64,000 bases of DNA, from assembly GCA_934466515.1 (NCBI GenBank), contig CAKSLH010000001.1:124001-188000 (forward strand). Reading direction: 5' to 3'. A program made the position numbers and the translations under genes. Positions within the stretch are counted from its first letter, which is position 1. Each line of letters opens with the position of its first letter. Origin of the DNA: an uncultured Eubacteriales bacterium (GTDB lineage: Bacteria > Bacillota > Clostridia > Oscillospirales > Acutalibacteraceae). This document shows positions 8,236-16,919 of the stretch, in pieces. The notes below the pieces were generated by a model that saw only the letters and a list, made by a program, of their open reading frames with translations, searched no databases and was not told where the DNA came from.

Positions 8236-10179
8236 TTAAAGCATTTCCGCTCTTTTTATCCAAAGCTCGGCTTCCGCGTCGCTCGGCATTCTGAAATCTC
8301 CCCTCGGAGAAAGACAAATGCTTCCTACCTTCACGCCGTCAGGCAGACAGCTTCTTTTATACTGCTGAGTAAAAAATCTTTTATAAAATACTATGAGCCA
8401 TTTCTTAACGGTGTCCTTATCAAAATCATTTTCAAAAGCCTTAAGAGCAAGTCTGCAGATTTTTTCAGGTGTAAAGCCGAAACGGACTGTATAATAAAGA
8501 AAGAAATCATGAAGAGCATAAGGTCCTACAATCTCCTCGGTTTGCTGAGAAATTTTTCCGCTTGCGTCGGGAGGAAGAAGTTCCGGGCTAATCGGAGTAT
8601 CAAGAATGTCGCATAAAACCTCACGGCTTTCTTCAAAGCTCTGCATTTGCATAATGCTTTCTATCATCCATCTGATAAGAGTTTTCGGAATTGAGCTGTT
8701 TACGCCGTACATACTCATGTGGTCGGCATTATAGGTGCACCAGCCGAGCGCAAGCTCGCTCAAATCACCCGTTCCCACAACAAAGCCTTTTGTTTTTCCG
8801 GCATAATCCATTAAAACCTGCGTGCGCTCTCTCGCCTGCGAGTTTTCATAGGTAAGGTCAAGTGTTTCGGGGTCTTGGCCGATATCCTTAAAATGCTGCA
8901 AAACAGCGTCCTTAATCGGGATTTCAACAGCTTTGATTTTTAAAGTCTGCATAAGCTTAAGCGAATTGTTATAGGTGCGGTCGGTTGTGCCGAAGGCAGG
9001 CATTGTAATTCCTGTTACAGTGCAGTTTTCTATATTTGCTCTTTTAGCCGCCTCGGTGCTTACAAGCAAGGCAAGTGTTGAATCAAGTCCGCCTGAAACT
9101 CCTACAACAGGACTGCATTTTGTCGTTTCAATCCGTTTTTTAAGTCCCATAACCTGCATTTCAAAGATTTCAAGACATCTTTTCTGTCTGTCATCCTTAG
9201 TCTCAGGAACAAACGGAAGCTTTTTGACATTTAAAAACTCAAGGTCATTTTCTTTTTCCGTAAAATCAACGAAGACCGTTCTGAATTCTTTGCTGAGTTC
9301 CTCGCGGCTTTGAGAAAAGGTCTTGATTTTAAGCCTGTCGGCACGGATTTTCCCCAAATCAATATCCGCAAAAAGAATATAATCATTATCAATTTTTTTC
9401 TGATTTTCTGCTGTAACCGAGCCGTTTTCGCATACTATTCCGGCACCGGAAAATATAAGGTCTGTAGTCGATTCACCCGCTCCTGCCGATGTATAAACAT
9501 AGGCGCTCAGGCACGATGCCGACTGATTTACAACAAGAGATTTTCTGTATTCCCTTTTTGAAATCGTTTCGTTGCTTGCGGAAAGGTTTATTATAACCTC
9601 CGCTCCTCCGAGCGCATAATATCTGCTCGGGGGAATAACGGACCACAAATCCTCGCATATTTCAGCTGAAAATTTAAAGAAACCGGTATCAAAAATAATA
9701 TCTGTGCCGACAGGAATACTATCGGACTGAATATCGGAAATTTGAATGTCTGACGGTTTAATTTCAGAAGCTTTAAGCTTATTGCCGGCGGTAAACCATC
9801 TGCGCTCATAAAATTCATTATAGGTGGGAATATAGGTTTTGGGAACTATCCCCCACAGTTTTCCGCCGCTTATAACTGCCGCGCAGTTATAAAGACTTCC
9901 GTTTAATGTAAGAGGCAGACCGACGGCAGTAATAAATTCCGTACTTTCTGAAGCTAAGATTATTTTCTTTAAGCACTTTAATGCGTGCGAAAGCAAAGCC
10001 TGCTGAAAAAACAGATCGGCGCAGGTATAGCCGGTTATGCAAAGCTCGGGAAAAACTACTATGTCGGGATTTTTCTCCTTTGCCTTTAGCATAAAATCAA
10101 TAATCCGCTCGGTATTCTTTTCGGGGTTTGCAACCGCCGTATCGGGCACCGCGCAGGCGGCTCTAATAATATCGTTCAT
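8236..10179 (-). CDS. nadE: NAD+ synthase, glutamine-hydrolysing
   Basis: The 647-residue enzyme converts deamido-NAD, ATP and glutamine to NAD+. The N-terminal nitrilase-like glutaminase has the Glu-Lys-Cys triad in FPELC (Glu45), PKTYIPTYNEFYERRWF (Lys114) and EICEDLW (Cys175). The C-terminal synthetase, from about residue 300, has the ATP pyrophosphatase loop GVSGGLDST and the downstream GTGDLSELALGWCTY segment. Length fits the two-domain long form. GGAG lies 7 bases before the ATG. It follows the alarmone synthetase gene by 23 bases and is probably co-transcribed with it. Confidence 0.97.
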   Translation of the reverse strand: MNDIIRAACAVPDTAVANPEKNTERIIDFMLKAKEKNPDIVVFPELCITGYTCADLFFQQALLSHALKCLKKIILASESTEFITAVGLPLTLNGSLYNCAAVISGGKLWGIVPKTYIPTYNEFYERRWFTAGNKLKASEIKPSDIQISDIQSDSIPVGTDIIFDTGFFKFSAEICEDLWSVIPPSRYYALGGAEVIINLSASNETISKREYRKSLVVNQSASCLSAYVYTSAGAGESTTDLIFSGAGIVCENGSVTAENQKKIDNDYILFADIDLGKIRADRLKIKTFSQSREELSKEFRTVFVDFTEKENDLEFLNVKKLPFVPETKDDRQKRCLEIFEMQVMGLKKRIETTKCSPVVGVSGGLDSTLALLVSTEAAKRANIENCTVTGITMPAFGTTDRTYNNSLKLMQTLKIKAVEIPIKDAVLQHFKDIGQDPETLDLTYENSQARERTQVLMDYAGKTKGFVVGTGDLSELALGWCTYNADHMSMYGVNSSIPKTLIRWMIESIMQMQSFEESREVLCDILDTPISPELLPPDASGKISQQTEEIVGPYALHDFFLYYTVRFGFTPEKICRLALKAFENDFDKDTVKKWLIVFYKRFFTQQYKRSCLPDGVKVGSICLSPRGDFRMPSDAEAELWIKRAEML

Positions 10180-10202
10180 TTTTTCTCTCCGCTTTTTTAT
10201 TT

Positions 10203-10898
10203 TTATTGTTTCGCCTGCTCGACATTTTTATGTATGCGTTCCATTCTTTCGTCAAGCTCGGCGCTGACCTTTGCGCATTCCTTAAGCTCCGCTTCTGTTT
10301 CGGGAGTCAGCTTATAGCTTTTTTTATACTTGATTTTATGCTCTAAGGACGCCCACCAATCCATTGAAATTGTCCTGAACTGTACCTCTACCTTCATGAA
10401 TTTTTTCTCGTCATGAAGGAAAATCGGAATTTCAACAATAAGGTGAAGGCTTCGATATCCTGTGTCCTTAGGCTCGCTTATATAATCCTTACGGGTGATA
10501 AGTCTTATATCGTCCTGCTTTAAAAGTGCGTCCGCCATCATATAGATATCCGACGGGAAAGCGCATATAACTCTTACGCCTGCAATATCATACAGATTTT
10601 CCTCAATACTCTTTGCATTTATCGCAACGCCCTTACGCTTGCATTTTTCAAGTATGCTTTCAGGCGATTTAAGTCTTGTTTTAATATTTTCTATAGGATT
10701 GCGGTCATACTGTAATGAAAGCTCTTCGTTTAAGACATTGAACTTTGTCGCGACTTCCATCATCGCACATCTGTAATAAGCCATAAGCTCCTTAAAGGGC
10801 ATGGTGTATTCCTGTGCTAAAAGCCTTATTTCCTCTTCGTTTATCTGAGAATGAAGAAACTGCTCCAAGGCTTTTCCTTTTCGGTTAAAAAGTGCCAT
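10203..10898 (-). CDS. Small alarmone synthetase (RelA/SpoT-domain GTP pyrophosphokinase)
   Basis: The protein (231 residues from ATG 10898) holds a single RelA/SpoT synthetase domain, without the HD hydrolase, TGS or ACT domains of long RelA enzymes, matching the RelQ/YjbM class. Visible motifs include YDIAGVRVICAF, DTGYRSLHLIV and KVEVQFRTISMDWWASLEHKIKY. Such enzymes make (p)ppGpp from GTP or GDP and ATP during stress. A frame extension to 10913 would start at TTG within the ribosome site; GGGGA lies correctly before ATG 10898. It is first in an operon with nadE, driven by the promoter at 10937-10965. Confidence 0.94.
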   Translation of the reverse strand: MALFNRKGKALEQFLHSQINEEEIRLLAQEYTMPFKELMAYYRCAMMEVATKFNVLNEELSLQYDRNPIENIKTRLKSPESILEKCKRKGVAINAKSIEENLYDIAGVRVICAFPSDIYMMADALLKQDDIRLITRKDYISEPKDTGYRSLHLIVEIPIFLHDEKKFMKVEVQFRTISMDWWASLEHKIKYKKSYKLTPETEAELKECAKVSAELDERMERIHKNVEQAKQ

Positions 10899-10936
10899 TA
10901 AAATTATCCCCAACTGCTAAATTTGTAATTATGTTT

Positions 10937-10965
10937 ATTATAGCATATCCTTAATAACTTAACAA
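10937..10965 (-). promoter_or_regulatory. Promoter of the alarmone synthetase-nadE operon
   Basis: TTGTTA (10960-10965), a 17-base spacer and TATAAT (10937-10942) on the minus strand. Confidence 0.6.
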
Positions 10966-11053
10966 GTGAAATTCTTATAATTTGCAGGTGAATGCCGCAA
11001 ACTACCGCTTATATTTATTCTTGAAATCCAAAAGCGAAAGGAGTAATATAGTA

Positions 11054-11122
11054 ATGGATTTTGAGTTAAAAAATTTTTGTTTTAGTGTAGTAGGACTGCT
11101 TAAGGAGAAAAAATATGAATGA
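11054..11122 (+). CDS. Possible 22-residue leader peptide or gene remnant
   Basis: ATG 11054 is preceded by a good AAAGGAG site and opens a 22-codon frame ending TGA 11120-11122, overlapping the start of the next gene (ATG 11115) by 8 bases. The peptide reads like the end of a hydrophobic helix with a charged tail. It may be a translated leader, or the surviving end of a lost upstream partner gene. There is no comparative evidence from this window alone. Confidence 0.35.
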   Translation: MDFELKNFCFSVVGLLKEKKYE

Positions 11123-11360
11123 AATGGATAGAGTTGAAATAGTAGTTGAAAAAGAAAAATATTTTAAATACGGCATGCATAAGGGTATGCAAGGCTGGAT
11201 TTGCGATGAGCACTGCATAGACGAAAGCCGGCTTGTGAATTTTCCTCAATGCGGCGAAAAAGAGGATATAGCGGAAATACCGATAAAAGGAAAGGATTTA
11301 AAGCTTATTGATATTATGGACGCTAAAATAAATGAGCAAATTGCTGAAAAATATAAATAA
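11115..11360 (+). CDS. Small hypothetical protein, SH3-like beta domain
   Basis: An 81-residue protein with alternating charged and hydrophobic residues and a KYGMHKGMQGWICDE core that resembles small SH3/KOW-like beta-barrel proteins. Proteins of this type often follow toxin genes in Firmicutes and are sometimes suspected immunity proteins, but no toxin gene is adjacent here, so this is only a possibility. AAGGAG lies 8 bases before the ATG and a strong terminator follows. I do not recognise a defined family with certainty. Confidence 0.65.
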   Translation: MNEMDRVEIVVEKEKYFKYGMHKGMQGWICDEHCIDESRLVNFPQCGEKEDIAEIPIKGKDLKLIDIMDAKINEQIAEKYK

Positions 11361-11373
11361 TTATTCAAATATG

Positions 11374-11403
11374 TATCGGGTGAAAATCACCCGATATTTT
11401 TTT
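11374..11403. terminator. Terminator between the small SH3-like gene and spoIVB
   Basis: A 10-bp stem (11374-11383 with 11387-11396), a 3-base loop, and T7 on the plus strand; preceded by an A-run, so it can also serve the convergent spoIVB transcript. Confidence 0.85.
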
Positions 11404-11404
11404 A

Positions 11405-12649
11405 TTATGACGCGTCTTTTACGGTATTTTTATCCGTTTTGCTTTGAGCCTCTTTAAGCATATTTTCCGCAAAAATTCCGTAGCCTGTCTGCGGTTCGTC
11501 GATAAGAACATGGGTTACGGCGCCGATAAGCTTTCCGTTTTGAAGAATGGGACTTCCGCTCATTCCCTGCACAATTCCGCCCGTAGCCTTTAAAAGCTCA
11601 GGGTCGGTTACAGTGACAATAAGGTTTTGAGTTTTTGAAAGATAGGTTAAATTTCTCTTTTTAACGGTACAGGAATAAAGCTTCGGCTGTTCGCCTGAAA
11701 CCGTGCAAAGAATTTGCGCTTCGCCGTCTGTAATTTCCTGCTTCATAGCAACCTGTGTTAAGTTTCCGAAAGAAAGCTCGCCCTTTAAAGTTCCGTAAAC
11801 ACCGTCATTCTTATTTTCCTTGATATCGGCAATCGAGCTTGTTGTAAATCTGCCTTTAAGCTCCCCCGGGTCTCCCTCGTTTCCTTTTTTTACGGCAACT
11901 ATCGATGCTCCCACCATTTCTCCCGAATCAAGCTTTAAAAGCTCGCCTGTATCCTCATCGCATATCCCGTGGCCTAATCCGCAGATAACATTATCGGAAG
12001 GGCTGTAAAAGGTAAGTGTGCCTATTCCTGCCGAGCTGTCTCTTACCCAAACTCCGAGGTGATAGGTATTGTCCGACGAATCGACAACGGGCTTTATTTT
12101 AAGGTCTATTACCGTCTTTTTTCTTATTATTTTAAAAAGCAGTTCTTTTCCCGCGCTCTGGGCGACGATTTCTGCAAGGTCCTCGTTGCATTCAACCGAA
12201 ATTCCGTCGACCGACTGAATATAGTCTCCTATTTTAAGCCCTGCGTCCTTTGCGGGATTTACAGTGCCGTCTTTTGTATTTACATCCTGCATTTCGATAA
12301 CCAGCACGCCCTGAGTATAAAGCTTCATACCGAACGGGTTGCCGAGAACCGTTACATAGCTTGGGTCGACAATTTCGATATTTGTGCTTGAAAACGGAAT
12401 AAATCCGAAAAGCTTTAAATCGACATTATAGTTTTCTCCGACGGATTTAGCCGAAACGGAAGTAAACTTTGCGCCGTTATAAACCGCTGTTACAGGAAGC
12501 TTCGAATTTATTTCAAAGCTTTCGCCCAAGTTTATTTTATATGTTGACGCAACATCGCGGCTTAAAATATAAAGTGTGGAAAAAAGCACTGAGGTTGCAA
12601 ACAAAAGAGAAAAAAACAGTGCTTTTACCGCTTTTTTCATTATTTTCAT
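11405..12649 (-). CDS. spoIVB: SpoIVB sporulation serine peptidase
   Basis: In spore formers SpoIVB is secreted from the forespore and triggers pro-sigma-K processing. The 414-residue protein has an N-terminal membrane anchor (about residues 8-28), a PDZ domain (about 110-180) with the GLKIGDYIQSVDG core, and an S55 peptidase domain with the catalytic His in GLGHGICD (about residue 227) and Ser in VQGMSGSPI (about 362-367). AAAGGA lies before ATG 12649; an ATG seven codons upstream overlaps this site and is less likely. Its presence is the best evidence in the window for a spore-forming lineage. Confidence 0.96.
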   Translation of the reverse strand: MKIMKKAVKALFFSLLFATSVLFSTLYILSRDVASTYKINLGESFEINSKLPVTAVYNGAKFTSVSAKSVGENYNVDLKLFGFIPFSSTNIEIVDPSYVTVLGNPFGMKLYTQGVLVIEMQDVNTKDGTVNPAKDAGLKIGDYIQSVDGISVECNEDLAEIVAQSAGKELLFKIIRKKTVIDLKIKPVVDSSDNTYHLGVWVRDSSAGIGTLTFYSPSDNVICGLGHGICDEDTGELLKLDSGEMVGASIVAVKKGNEGDPGELKGRFTTSSIADIKENKNDGVYGTLKGELSFGNLTQVAMKQEITDGEAQILCTVSGEQPKLYSCTVKKRNLTYLSKTQNLIVTVTDPELLKATGGIVQGMSGSPILQNGKLIGAVTHVLIDEPQTGYGIFAENMLKEAQSKTDKNTVKDAS

Positions 12650-12671
12650 AAAATCATCCTTTCGGTACATT

Positions 12672-12702
12672 TAATTATTCCCGAAAAAGATAAAAATATG
12701 AA
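12672..12702 (-). promoter_or_regulatory. Possible sigma-G type promoter of spoIVB
   Basis: Between the htrA terminator and the spoIVB start, TTCATA (12697-12702) and AATAATTA (12672-12679) are 17 bases apart on the minus strand. This partly resembles the forespore sigma-G consensus; no sigma-A promoter is apparent. Assignment is by eye and weak. Confidence 0.3.
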
Positions 12703-12732
12703 GGACTTTCTCTTTGAAAAAGAGAAAGTCCT
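12702..12732 (-). terminator. Terminator of the RR-HK-htrA operon
   Basis: A perfect 14-bp stem (12702-12715 with 12719-12732) with a 3-base loop lies 18 bases after the htrA stop. A T5 tract follows a few bases later on the minus strand. Confidence 0.8.
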
Positions 12733-12750
12733 GTAACACTGATTTTTTAA

Positions 12751-14226
12751 TTATTCACCGTAGGGGAAATCAAATTCCTTATCCGAGGATTTTTTCTTAT
12801 CGGACGAATCCGACGATGAAGAGCCCTGCGAAGAATCGGAATTTATTACCGACGAATAGCTTGACTCGCCGATATTGGCTTTAAGCTTTGCGGAAAATTC
12901 TTTTGTGTTTCCGTTTGAATCGACAACCGTTACCCTTATGGTATCGCCTGCCTTGCAATCGTCAATAATATTCAATACCATATCGTCATAGGTGATTTCG
13001 GTTCCGTTGATATGGGTTATCATATCGCCCTGTTTTATCTTGCCGTAAAGGTCGCTGTCCTCGCCTACCGAAACAACCAAGAGACCTGTATTATCAAGTC
13101 CCTTAGCCTCAGCAGCGGCTGTATTTATCATTTGGTAGGTTATTCCGAGCTTTGCACGGTCGGTTACCTTTCCCGATGAAATAAGCTGTTTTGTAACCCT
13201 TGATACGGTTGTGGTGGGGATTGCAAAGCCTATGGAATCATACTGAACGCCCGCAAGCTTTGACGATGTAATTCCGACTACCTGTCCGTACATATTTACA
13301 AGCGCACCGCCCGAACTTCCGGGGTTTATCGCGCTGTCGGTCTGAATAAGCTTTGCGGAATAGTTAGAAGTGGTTTTAACCCGTCTTTCGGTAAGAGAAA
13401 TAATTCCGCTCGTTATAGTCGAATTGTCCTGTGCGGAGCTTGGTCTGCCTACAGCTACAACCGATTCTCCGCAGATAAGCTTTGAGGAATCGCCGAGGGT
13501 CGCGGCGGTTATGCCCGATTTATTATCAAGCTTTAAAACCGCAAGGTCGCTTATTGCGTCTCCTGCGACATACTGGGCAGTTCTTTCGCTGCCGTCGCTT
13601 AAATAAACAAGGAATTTAGGAGCGCCGATTTCGGAATAAATATGGTCGTTAGTGACGATATATCCGTCCTCGGAAATTATAACGCCTGTTGCGTTAGCCG
13701 AAGAGCCTGCGGAATTATAAACGATAATTCCCACTATACTGTCCTTAACCTTTTCATAAACCTGAGCAGGCGTGAGTGCGTCGGCGTCCTTAGGAACCTG
13801 CGCAAGACTAACATCCACCTTTTTATTTCTCGCATAAGCGGATGTGCTGTTTCTTCCGATAAAATACCCTGCAAGACATGTAGCGGTAAGAAGCATTACA
13901 GATGCCATAACAAGCGCAAACAGCTTAAGTCCCTTTGAGGCAGGCTTATAATCGTCAGCCGGCAAGTCACTTGAGTATTCGATTTTATTAAGGGATTCTA
14001 CATCTCCTGCCGGATAGCTTTGATTTTCTTCTTTTAAATCCGAATCGGAAATATCATTTTCGGAAGAGAATTCCGAATTTTCGGCTGTTTCTTCATTTAA
14101 GCTGTCTTCTCTTTGCTCTTCTTTTTCTTCTGTCTGTTCCCCGCTTAAATTCTCGGAATTTTCCGGTTCGTTCGGGTTTTCCGTTTTATCTTCAAAAATT
14201 TCGTCTTTATTTAATTCATCACTCAT
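12751..14226 (-). CDS. htrA: HtrA/DegP-like membrane-anchored serine protease with PDZ domain
   Basis: A 491-residue quality-control protease for misfolded exported proteins. The first ~95 residues are acidic and low-complexity, followed by one membrane segment (about 100-125), a trypsin-like domain and a PDZ domain (about 365-455). The catalytic triad is visible as VTNDHIY (His), DLAVLKL (Asp) and NPGSSGGAL (Ser). The C-terminal tail is serine-rich. It lies 35 bases after the histidine kinase gene in an RR-HK-protease operon, reminiscent of the CssRS-HtrA secretion-stress system of Bacillus; that functional parallel is inferred from order and content only. GGAGTG precedes the ATG. Confidence 0.95.
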   Translation of the reverse strand: MSDELNKDEIFEDKTENPNEPENSENLSGEQTEEKEEQREDSLNEETAENSEFSSENDISDSDLKEENQSYPAGDVESLNKIEYSSDLPADDYKPASKGLKLFALVMASVMLLTATCLAGYFIGRNSTSAYARNKKVDVSLAQVPKDADALTPAQVYEKVKDSIVGIIVYNSAGSSANATGVIISEDGYIVTNDHIYSEIGAPKFLVYLSDGSERTAQYVAGDAISDLAVLKLDNKSGITAATLGDSSKLICGESVVAVGRPSSAQDNSTITSGIISLTERRVKTTSNYSAKLIQTDSAINPGSSGGALVNMYGQVVGITSSKLAGVQYDSIGFAIPTTTVSRVTKQLISSGKVTDRAKLGITYQMINTAAAEAKGLDNTGLLVVSVGEDSDLYGKIKQGDMITHINGTEITYDDMVLNIIDDCKAGDTIRVTVVDSNGNTKEFSAKLKANIGESSYSSVINSDSSQGSSSSDSSDKKKSSDKEFDFPYGE

Positions 14227-14261
14227 AAATTACACTCCGTTTCTATGAAAATCAGTGGTTT

Positions 14262-15695
14262 TTATTTAATCAAAGGCAATGTGACCGTAAACTCGGTAAA
14301 TTCATTTTCAACGCTTGACACCGAGATTGTTCCGCCGTGAGTTTTGACAATCGTTTTAACAATATAAAGCCCGAGACCCATACTTGTTTTATTTGCCGAC
14401 CTTGATTTATCAAGCTTATAAAATCTCTCGAATACAAGCGGCAATTCCGTTGCAGGAATGCCCTTGCCGGTATTTCTTATAACGAATTTAAGATTTCTTG
14501 CGTCGGTCTGCTGAGAAAAAGTGACAGTGCCCTTTTCATCGGTGAATTTTATCGCGTTATCGACAAGATTATAAATAACACGGTAAATAAGGTCCTTATC
14601 AGCATTTAAGGTAACGCTTTCTATAGAGTCAAGACCTACGATATCGAGCTTTTTCTCCTCAATTCTCTGCTCCTGACTTACAACAATTCTGAGCAGCAGC
14701 TCACGGAAATCGAACTTTTCGTATTTTAAAACAAACTCGCCCGATTCAAGCTTTGAAATGCTCAGCATTGACTGTACCATTCGAGAGAGCCTTTTAACCT
14801 CTTCTGAAACAATAGTAAGGTAATACTTCTGCTTTTCAGGCTCAATAGTGCCGTCAATAATACCGTCAACAAAGCCGCTAATGGTTGTCATCGGAGTTTT
14901 GAGCTCGTGCGAAACATTCGCGACAAAGCTTTTTCTTGTTTCTTCAAGCCTTGAAAGAGAATTTGTCATTTGATTGAAAGAAACCGCAAGCTCGCCTATC
15001 TCATCGTCGCTCGTAACAGGAATTCGCTTTGAAAAATCGCCCTTTGCCATAGCCTTTGACGCGTCCGACATAAGCTTAATGGGCTTTGAAATTTTAAGGG
15101 TCATTCCGTAAAGCGCAAAGAAAAGCAGCGCCACGGGTACAATAGCCGAGAAAAGGAAAAATCTTATAACCTTTTTCGTAAGCTGTTTAACGCTTGCAAG
15201 AGAGGAAGTAGAAACGACAAATCCTATCTGCTTGTTATCGGAATTGAAAATTCTGCAGGTATAAAAATACTGCTGTTCCTTATAAAGGTCAAGATCGCCT
15301 ATTCCCTTATTTCCGCTGAGTCCCTGATTTTTAAGAACGGTATCGGGAATTTTACTGCCCGAATGGCCGCAGGTTCCCGTCTGCCCGAATTCCTCGCAGC
15401 TGCAAACCTTTATTATTCCGTAATTATTGGTTATAAAAACATCATTATCGTTAATTCCCGAAACATTTTTAACAATATAATAAAGCCCTCTGTTATTCTG
15501 AGCCTCTTCAATGGCGTTTAGCTGGTTGCCTGCAAAATCGGAAACCGAGGTGCTGACCTTTTTAAGCGAATCATATTTAAGGTCGGCAACATAATCGTTA
15601 TAAACAAGGGTTAAAATAAGCATTAAAGCCCCGAAGCTGAAAACGATAATCAAAGCCATTGTCAAAAAATATTTTCCGAACAGCCTCTGACGCAT
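14262..15695 (-). CDS. Sensor histidine kinase with HAMP domain
   Basis: A 477-residue two-membrane-segment kinase: segments at about 10-32 and 178-200 enclose an extracytoplasmic sensor of ~145 residues, followed by HAMP (200-253), HisKA with the phosphoacceptor His263 in VSHELKTPMTTISG, and an HATPase_c domain with N, G1 (RNTGKGIP) and G2 (MGLGLYI) boxes. The sensor contains an unusual Cys98-X-Cys100-X8-Cys109-X-His111 cluster plus Cys147, which could bind a metal or form a disulfide. Its start overlaps the response regulator stop by one base. Together with the downstream HtrA it probably senses envelope stress. Confidence 0.95.
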   Translation of the reverse strand: MRQRLFGKYFLTMALIIVFSFGALMLILTLVYNDYVADLKYDSLKKVSTSVSDFAGNQLNAIEEAQNNRGLYYIVKNVSGINDNDVFITNNYGIIKVCSCEEFGQTGTCGHSGSKIPDTVLKNQGLSGNKGIGDLDLYKEQQYFYTCRIFNSDNKQIGFVVSTSSLASVKQLTKKVIRFFLFSAIVPVALLFFALYGMTLKISKPIKLMSDASKAMAKGDFSKRIPVTSDDEIGELAVSFNQMTNSLSRLEETRKSFVANVSHELKTPMTTISGFVDGIIDGTIEPEKQKYYLTIVSEEVKRLSRMVQSMLSISKLESGEFVLKYEKFDFRELLLRIVVSQEQRIEEKKLDIVGLDSIESVTLNADKDLIYRVIYNLVDNAIKFTDEKGTVTFSQQTDARNLKFVIRNTGKGIPATELPLVFERFYKLDKSRSANKTSMGLGLYIVKTIVKTHGGTISVSSVENEFTEFTVTLPLIK

Positions 15696-16384
15696 TACTT
15701 TACCTCAAATTTATATCCGACGCCCCAAACAGTTTTTAAAGACCATTCGGGCGAAACATTTTCAAGCTTTTCTCTAAGTCTCTTTACATGAACATCGACG
15801 GTTCTCGAATCGCCGTAATAATCAAAGCCCCATACCTCATCAAGCAGCTGATCTCTTGTATAGACCCTATTCGGATTGCTCGCAAGGTGATAGATAAGCT
15901 CAAGCTCCTTAGGCGGAGTATCTATTCTTTTCCCGTCGACAACAAGCTCATAGTTAGTAAGATTTATAATAAGCTTATCAAATCTGACTTCCTTTATATC
16001 GGAGTCCTTATCGTCGGCACCCGAGCGCCTTAAAACAGCCTTTATTCTTGCAACAACTTCCTTTGAATCAAAAGGCTTGCTTACATAATCGTCCGCTCCG
16101 AGCTCAAGACCTAAAATCTTATCAAAGGTTTCGCCCTTGGCGGTAAGCATAATTATCGGGGTATTACTCTTTTTTCTTATTTCTCTGCATACCTGCCATC
16201 CGTCAAGCTGAGGCATCATTATATCAAGGACAATAAGGTCCGGTGAAAATTTATCGGCGAAATCAAGAGCCTCCCTGCCGTTATTCGCAATAACGGTCTT
16301 AAACCCGTCCTTTTCAAGATAAAGACGCAGAAGCTCGCATATATTAGAATCGTCGTCCGCAATAAGTATAGTTTGCTTGCTCAT
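15695..16384 (-). CDS. OmpR/PhoB-type response regulator
   Basis: The 229-residue regulator has a receiver domain with the acidic pocket (Asp10-Asp12 region), phosphoacceptor Asp54 in LIVLDIMMP, and the switch LTAK segment, followed by a winged-helix DNA-binding domain (about 130-225) with TRDQLLDEVWGFDYYGDSRT and VDVHVKRLREKL. It is the first gene of the RR-HK-htrA operon and is preceded by a GGGGG ribosome site. Confidence 0.96.
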   Translation of the reverse strand: MSKQTILIADDDSNICELLRLYLEKDGFKTVIANNGREALDFADKFSPDLIVLDIMMPQLDGWQVCREIRKKSNTPIIMLTAKGETFDKILGLELGADDYVSKPFDSKEVVARIKAVLRRSGADDKDSDIKEVRFDKLIINLTNYELVVDGKRIDTPPKELELIYHLASNPNRVYTRDQLLDEVWGFDYYGDSRTVDVHVKRLREKLENVSPEWSLKTVWGVGYKFEVK

Positions 16385-16471
16385 AGTATTCCCCCTATTC
16401 GGTTTTAAAAAATTTTACAATAATATTATTACTAAAATATGAATAATCGTATTATTTTTTGAAAACAAAAG

Positions 16472-16498
16472 GACCGCAGTTTGTTTTAAACTGCGGTC
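16472..16498 (-). terminator. Terminator of the zinc-ribbon gene
   Basis: A perfect 11-bp stem (16472-16482 with 16488-16498) with a 5-base loop and CTTTTGTTTT after it on the minus strand. Confidence 0.8.
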
Positions 16499-16505
16499 AG
16501 ATTGC

Positions 16506-16799
16506 TTATTCAGCTTCGTTTTTAGCCTGTTCTTTCATTTTTGCAAAGCATTCGCTGCAATAAACAGGGCGATCGTCACGGGGAACGAAAGGAACCTTTG
16601 CCACACCGCCGCACGCATCGCAAACTGCTTCGTGCATTTCACGCGGCGCTCTGTTTGCATTCTTGCGCTTATCGCGGCATGCCTTACAGCGCTGCGGTTC
16701 GTTTTCAAAGCCCTTTTCCTGATAGAACTCCTGCTCTCTTGCAGTGAAAACGAATTCCTCTCCGCAATCCTTGCAAACTAAAGTCTTGTCTTCGAACAT
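16506..16799 (-). CDS. Small zinc-ribbon protein
   Basis: A 97-residue protein with four CXXC pairs: CKDC, CKAC, CDAC and CSEC. The spacing suggests two zinc ribbons, the first of the 'probable zinc-ribbon' (zf-trcl) type and the second at the C-terminus. No enzymatic motif is present; such proteins are presumed to bind nucleic acid or protein. A frame extension to 16868 would run through a tRNA-like sequence, so ATG 16799, preceded by GAGAGGT, is chosen. It is probably co-transcribed with the SigH-like gene, whose stop lies about 120 bases upstream with the tRNA-like sequence between. Confidence 0.85.
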   Translation of the reverse strand: MFEDKTLVCKDCGEEFVFTAREQEFYQEKGFENEPQRCKACRDKRKNANRAPREMHEAVCDACGGVAKVPFVPRDDRPVYCSECFAKMKEQAKNEAE

Positions 16800-16829
16800 T
16801 TTTTGTACCTCTCTCATTTTTTTGAAAAT

Positions 16830-16896
16830 TAGCCCGGACGGTTTCGCACCGACATCTTTGATTAACAACGCTCTCCTAATTAAGCTACCAAGGCCA
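16830..16896 (-). pseudogene. Degenerate tRNA-Asn-like sequence upstream of the zinc-ribbon gene
   Basis: On the minus strand the 67-base stretch contains a D-arm-like GCTTAATTAGGAGAGC, the tRNA-Asn anticodon-loop signature TGTTAATC with GTT in the anticodon position, and a T-arm-like GTCGG-loop-CCGTC. Compared with a normal tRNA-Asn about 5 bases are missing from the 5' side of the anticodon stem, and the acceptor stem pairs poorly, so a functional tRNA is unlikely. It sits between the SigH-like stop and the zinc-ribbon ATG, probably inside one transcript. It may be a tRNA relic kept as leader structure. Confidence 0.4.
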
Positions 16897-16919
16897 TATA
16901 TTTAAAAGCGGAAAATGCT

